DNA of 64,000 bases from Anolis sagrei (Eukaryota > Chordata > Lepidosauria > Squamata > Anolidae): contig NC_090024.1 of assembly GCF_037176765.1 (NCBI RefSeq), positions 244,802,571-244,866,570 on the forward strand, read 5' to 3'. Position numbers and translations under genes: made by a program. The first letter of the stretch is position 1; every line of letters starts with the position of its first letter. Below, piece by piece: positions 60,108-64,000 of the stretch. The notes beneath the pieces were generated by a model. It made no database searches and was not told where the DNA came from. It was given only the letters and a program-made list of their open reading frames with translations.

Positions 60108-61086
60108 TATTGTATTGTCGAAGGCTTTCATGGCTGGAACCACTAGGTTCTTGTGGGTTTTTTCGGGCTATAGAGCCATGTTCTAGAGGCATGTCTCCTG
60201 ACGTTTCGCCTGCATCTATGGCAAGCATCCTCAGAGGTAGTGAGGTCTGTTGGAACTAGGAACATGGGTTTATATATCTGTGGAATGGCTGGAGTGGGGC
60301 AAGGAGCTCTTCCCTGCTGCAGTTAGGTGTGAATGTTTCAGGTGATCACCTTCATTAGCATTTGAAGGCCTGCCTGAGCCTGGGAAAATCTCTTGCTGGG
60401 AGGTGTTAATCTGTGCCTGGTTGTTTCCTCTCTGCTGTTTTGCTGTTGTAATTTTAGAGTTTTTTAATACTGGTAGCCAGATTTTGTTCATTTTCATGGT
60501 ATCTTCCTTTCTGTTGAAATTCTCCACATGCTTGTGGATGTCAATGGCTTCTCTGTGTAGTCTGACATGGTGGTTGTTGGTGTGGTCCAGCATTTCTGTG
60601 TTCTCAAATAATATGCTGTGTCCAGGCTGGTTCATCAGGTGCTCTGCTATGGCTGACTTCTCTGGTTGGAGTAGTCTGCAGTGCCTTTCATGTTCCTTGA
60701 TTCGTGTCTGGGCAATGCTGCTGCGTTTGGTGGTCCCTCTGTAGACTTGTCCACAGCTGCATGGTATCCGGTAGACTCCTGCAGAGGTGAGAGGATCCCT
60801 CTTGTCCTTTGCTGAATGTAGCATTTGTTGGATTTTCTTGGTGGGTTTGTAGATTGTTTGTATGTTGTGTTTCCTCACCAGCTTCCCTCTGCGGTCAGTG
60901 GTTCCCTTGATGTATGGCGAGAACCCTTTCCCTCTGGGTGGATCTTCATCTTTACTCTCATGGCTTGTCCTAATTCCAACAGACCTCACTACCTCTGAGG
61001 ATGCTTGCCATAGATGCAGGCGAAACGTCAGGAGAAATGCCTCTAGAACATGGCTCTATAGCCCGAAAAAAACCACAAGAACCTAT
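60108..61086 (-). mobile_element. Penelope-like element with GIY-YIG part and inverted terminus
   Basis: Complement ORF 60270-60989 encodes RTSHESKDEDPPRGKGFSPY.., KHNIQTIYKPTKKIQQMLHS, AGVYRIPCSCGQVYRGTTKR (GIY-YIG) and EHLMNQPGHSILFENTEMLD. 3' terminus at 60108-60260; at 60967-61086 the same terminus follows in the opposite orientation. 5'-truncated fossil. Confidence 0.88.
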
Positions 61087-61176
61087 TAGTATTATTTAAA
61101 ACTAAGTTCTGGATTTCAGTCAATTTTGCAGACTCGGATCCAAAGATGCTAAAATAAATCTGTTTCTCTGAGGGTG

Positions 61177-61916
61177 TGTGCTGTCGAAAATGGTGGCTAT
61201 TATTCTCAATAAAGGAGGGATGGACGTGGCACCTTTCCCCCAAGGGATTGCTTCTTGCCCTCCTATAGGAAACTGGAACTCTCAAAAACCCAAAACGCTG
61301 TAAATAACTCAAAATAAGTTTTATTGATCACAAAGAGTTATTTCTTTAAAGCAATGAGCTGGAAACTTCAGAGGGGTGAAGGAAAATATATGTTACAGTC
61401 TCAATTAGTCCTGGGTCCAAGGTGTTTGAAGCTGAGAAGCCTCACCAAGTTTCCTCTTTCCTCAATGGCTGTGAATGCCAGAGCAAACCACAACCCCAGT
61501 TCAGATGGCCTATGTTTTGAAGATTCAGGATCTTCCTTTGGTGCCAAAAGAACTGGTTTGAAGGCACTTGAGACTTCCAACGTTGTTCAGGTTGGTCTGA
61601 ACATGAAGCACAAGTCTCAAGGGTAAAAAACCTGAGAACTGGTGCTAAGAGGTAACTTAAAATCAGGGTCTTTTAGAGTCAAGTCTCTTACTCACGTCCA
61701 TCTGGTAGAAACTCTGATGGCAGAATGAAAAGAAAGGAAGCACTCCCCTCCGGCAGGAAGAGGTGGAGCCAAACAGTACTGATTGACAGCTATAAGTAAC
61801 CAATCCATACAACTATACATAAGCAGGGTAAAAAGGGGAGGATTAAGCATGATACAACAGTTTAAGCCTTGCAACTAACAGTTCTATACATAGGTGGTGC
61901 CACTCGAGCCGTCACA
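61177..61916 (-). mobile_element. Solo LTR, family C
   Basis: TGTGTGCTGTCG..CTCGAGCCGTCACA; perfect 5-bp target duplication GGGTG at 61172-61176 and 61917-61921. The complement has AATAAAACTTATTTT near 61322. It sits in the first bases of a foldback MITE. No interior. Confidence 0.8.
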
Positions 61917-62125
61917 GGGTGCATCTACATTGTAGACTCAATTGAGTTTGGCCTCAGTTTAAAACCATATGGCTCAGTGCTATGGAATCCTGGGAGTTAT
62001 AGTTTTACAGTGTCTTTAGTCTTTTCTGCTGTTGCCTCACCAAACTACAGCTCCCAGAATTCCATAGCATTGAGCCATGGAAGTTAAAGTAGTTTTAAAC
62101 CACATTACTTTGACAGTGTAGATGC
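61917..62125. mobile_element. Foldback MITE
   Basis: GGGTGCATCTACATTGTAGA to TTGACAGTGTAGATGCA, the usual ACTACAGCTCCCAGAATTCC interior; its first bases were duplicated by the LTR. Confidence 0.72.
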
Positions 62126-62384
62126 ATTATATAACTTGCCACTGGGCTCTTAACCTTTATGTCCTGTAATGAAACCGTTTAACTGGCTCTCTTTTTTTGC
62201 AAACTGCTGCAAAAGCAAAGACAAAAAAAACCCCACAAATCCATGCAATCCATCCAAAAAACAGTTTAGAGTCAATTAAATTTAAGAGTTCAATATTTCC
62301 CCTTGTAAATGCCTGGGCAATGAAGCATGTTTGGGTTTAGGGCCAAAGGAAAAATAGGTTCCATGCTGATGGTATTTTTCTTGG
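62126..62384. other. Intergenic stretch, no feature assigned
   Basis: No gene or repeat recognised. Confidence 0.4.
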
Positions 62385-62500
62385 GATGCATCTACCCTGT
62401 AGAAGGAATGCAATTGGACACCACTTTAACTGCCAGATAATCTGGATTCAGAAATTGGATTATATGGCAGTATAGATGGGACCTCAGTGGTGTGCAATCC
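62385..62500. repeat. Hybrid foldback MITE fragment
   Basis: GGGATGCATCTACCCTGTAG joins TTATATGGCAGTATAGATGG, mixing the ends of the two foldback families. Confidence 0.5.
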
Positions 62501-62554
62501 TGGTAGCTGGGGTCTAAAAAGACATATGTGCCTTAAGCTCAGAAGGACTGCCAA

Positions 62555-63330
62555 GGACTGCCAAGGACTGCAAACTTGATGATCCTGCCTTCTAGCCCTT
62601 CATCTACGACCGTCATTAACAAAGATCCTGATCAGGACTGGCACCAGGATGGAACCCTCCTGATAGCCCTACGCTCGTCACTTCTTTCCAGGATGAAGAG
62701 GAGAAAACCTTGGGGAGAATCACTCTCTGGGTTCATCCATTTAACCAATTCCAGATCCACCTCACCGTAGTTTTGCCTAGCCCACATTGGACTAGTTTCC
62801 TTGCCAGAAGGTCATGGGGGACCTTGTCAGAGAAGGCCTTCCTGAAATCCAGGTATTCCCCGCATCTACCCAGCTTATAACTCTATCGAAAAAAGAGATC
62901 AGATGAGTCTGGCATGACTTGTTTTGGATAAATCCATGTTGACTATTAGCGATGACCGCATTTGTTTCTAAGTGTTTGCAGACCACTTCCTTGACAATCT
63001 TTTCCAGAATCTTGCCTGGTATTGACGTGACGCTGACTGGACATTGGTCATTGTTTGGGTCATCCTTTTTTCCCTTCTTGAAGATTGGGACCACATTGTC
63101 CTTCCTCCAATCTGCTGGAACTTCTCCCATTCTCCAAGAAGTCTCAAAGGTGATTGCCAATGGTTCCAAAATGACTTCCGCTAGTTCCTTCAGTACTCTT
63201 GGGTGTCGTTGCTCTGGCCCTGAAAGGGGACTTGGACTCATTTAGAGCGGCCAGGTATTCCTGGACGACTTGTTTCCCAATTTGGGGTTGGATGTCCTCT
63301 AATCCCTCATCCACTCCATCTTATTTATTT
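62555..63330 (-). mobile_element. CR1 LINE reverse-transcriptase fragment
   Basis: Complement ORF 62792-63241: GPEQRHPRVLKELAEVILEP.., WRMGEVPADWRKDNVVPIFK, DQCPVSVTSIPGKILEKIVK, SQHGFIQNKSCQTHLISFFD. This is the N-terminal RT region, upstream of the part preserved in other CR1 copies here. Confidence 0.88.
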
Positions 63331-63600
63331 ATTTATTTATTTCAGGTATTTCTACTCAACCCTTCTCAACCCCTGAAGGGGGACTCAGGGCGGCTTCCAA
63401 CCGGCATACGTTGATGCCTACAATTCACACAGTAAAATAATAGTAACAATAAATTATAACAGTTAAAACATTGCATTAATACAATAAAAATACAATAAAA
63501 TGCCAGCCTGGTGGCCATCGTTTTGCCAAGTCCGTAATTAATAAATTCATTCCACTTATCATAGTCCGTTTCCAAAGCTTCAGTCGTCATTGTCCATTGT
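63320..63600 (-). repeat. L2 LINE 3' tail
   Basis: TTTATTTATTTATTTATTTC and CCTGAAGGGGGACTCAGGGC in antisense. Confidence 0.7.
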
Positions 63601-63609
63601 CAGTCAGCC

Positions 63610-63850
63610 AGATTATCCAAAGTCCTGGTCCCATATTCATGTTTTTAATTTCCTTGATTATGTGCCAAGATGGACAGGATGGCAGATGTGTGAGCCTCTG
63701 CTAGAAAACCTCCAGAATATGCTTTCCGACAGTATGTTCCACTGTGTAATGGTTTTTACCATCAGGGTGTTCTTCTTAGGTGGAATCTCTTTTTCTACAT
63801 TTTGAACTCATTGCTCCATGTCCTTATAGGACACTTCAAGCTCTATTCAA
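63610..63850 (-). repeat. Old CR1/L3-type fragment
   Basis: GTTCTTCTTAGGTGGAATCT and TTGAACTCATTGCTCCATGT match the CR1 3' coding end in antisense, more diverged than other copies. Confidence 0.55.
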
Positions 63851-63904
63851 ACATGGAGAGGTTCATCACATAAGTCAAATTACTTCTGGCAGTAATCCAT
63901 GGTT

Positions 63905-64000
63905 GAAAAGTGTCCTGGCATTCATTGATGGTCTCCCATCCAAGCACTAACCAGAGTGTCCATTCTTAGCTTCCAAAGTCAGTTGAGTTATTATGCCTTT
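63905..64000 (-). repeat. 5S-rRNA-derived SINE, runs off window
   Basis: GATGGTCTCCCATCCAAGCA and TTCTTAGCTTCCAAAGTCAG are the complement of the 5S internal control region. Confidence 0.65.

Noticed and set aside
1-64000. CRISPR array or prokaryotic operon
   Set aside because: The tandem repeats are transposon modules of about 290 bp or simple microsatellites; the coding style is eukaryotic with spliced exons.

Overview
This is a stretch of nuclear DNA from a vertebrate, almost certainly a squamate reptile (lizard). It holds one complete, intact spliced host gene in a background packed with transposable elements. The squamate call rests on the mix of repeats: CR1 and L2 LINEs, BovB (RTE) LINE 3' ends, an L1 ORF2 tail, Penelope-like elements with a GIY-YIG domain, SPIN-like hAT elements, Helitrons with tandem internal repeats, 5S-rRNA-derived SINEs, a tRNA-derived SINE and several solo LTR families. 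The host gene has a typical vertebrate exon-intron structure.

The gene is on the + strand, from the start codon at 2967 to the stop at 35377. It encodes a member of the LBP/BPI family (lipopolysaccharide-binding / bactericidal permeability-increasing protein). I could place all 15 coding exons: 2967-3093, 8515-8629, 9005-9133, 12850-13005, 15580-15643, 18492-18555, 18788-18879, 20214-20390, 20688-20747, 26330-26497, 27686-27753, 30004-30046, 31096-31159, 32919-32995 and 35312-35377. They join in frame with GT..AG at every junction to give 1470 nt, a 489-residue secreted protein, close to mammalian BPI and LBP in length. Its sequence mixes BPI-like and LBP-like features, and it ends in an unusual basic tail.

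Layout. 1-2.7 kb holds two hAT elements, one carrying a solo LTR. 3.1-35.3 kb is the gene; its introns carry hAT, CR1, L2, L1, Helitron, BovB, Penelope-like, foldback MITE and solo LTR insertions, often nested. 35.4-64 kb shows no host gene: it is layered repeats, among them two partial Penelope-like ORFs (48.3-49.6 and 60.1-61.1 kb), an L2 RT region (42.1-43.2 kb), a CR1 RT fragment (62.6-63.3 kb), promoter-like LTR sequence (about 41 and 52 kb) and several unexplained palindromes.

The best leads outside the gene are: (i) a hAT family and a Helitron family that share the same internal tandem-repeat module; (ii) a hammerhead-ribozyme-like core in the Penelope-like termini, often found as tail-to-tail inverted pairs; (iii) interleaved inverted repeats at 46.33-46.81 kb that form two hairpins with mutually complementary loops; (iv) a 376-bp tandem duplication whose edge lies in the polypyrimidine tract of exon 6. 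Everything was read by eye. No database search was run, so family names are from recognition and repeat edges without target-site duplications are approximate.
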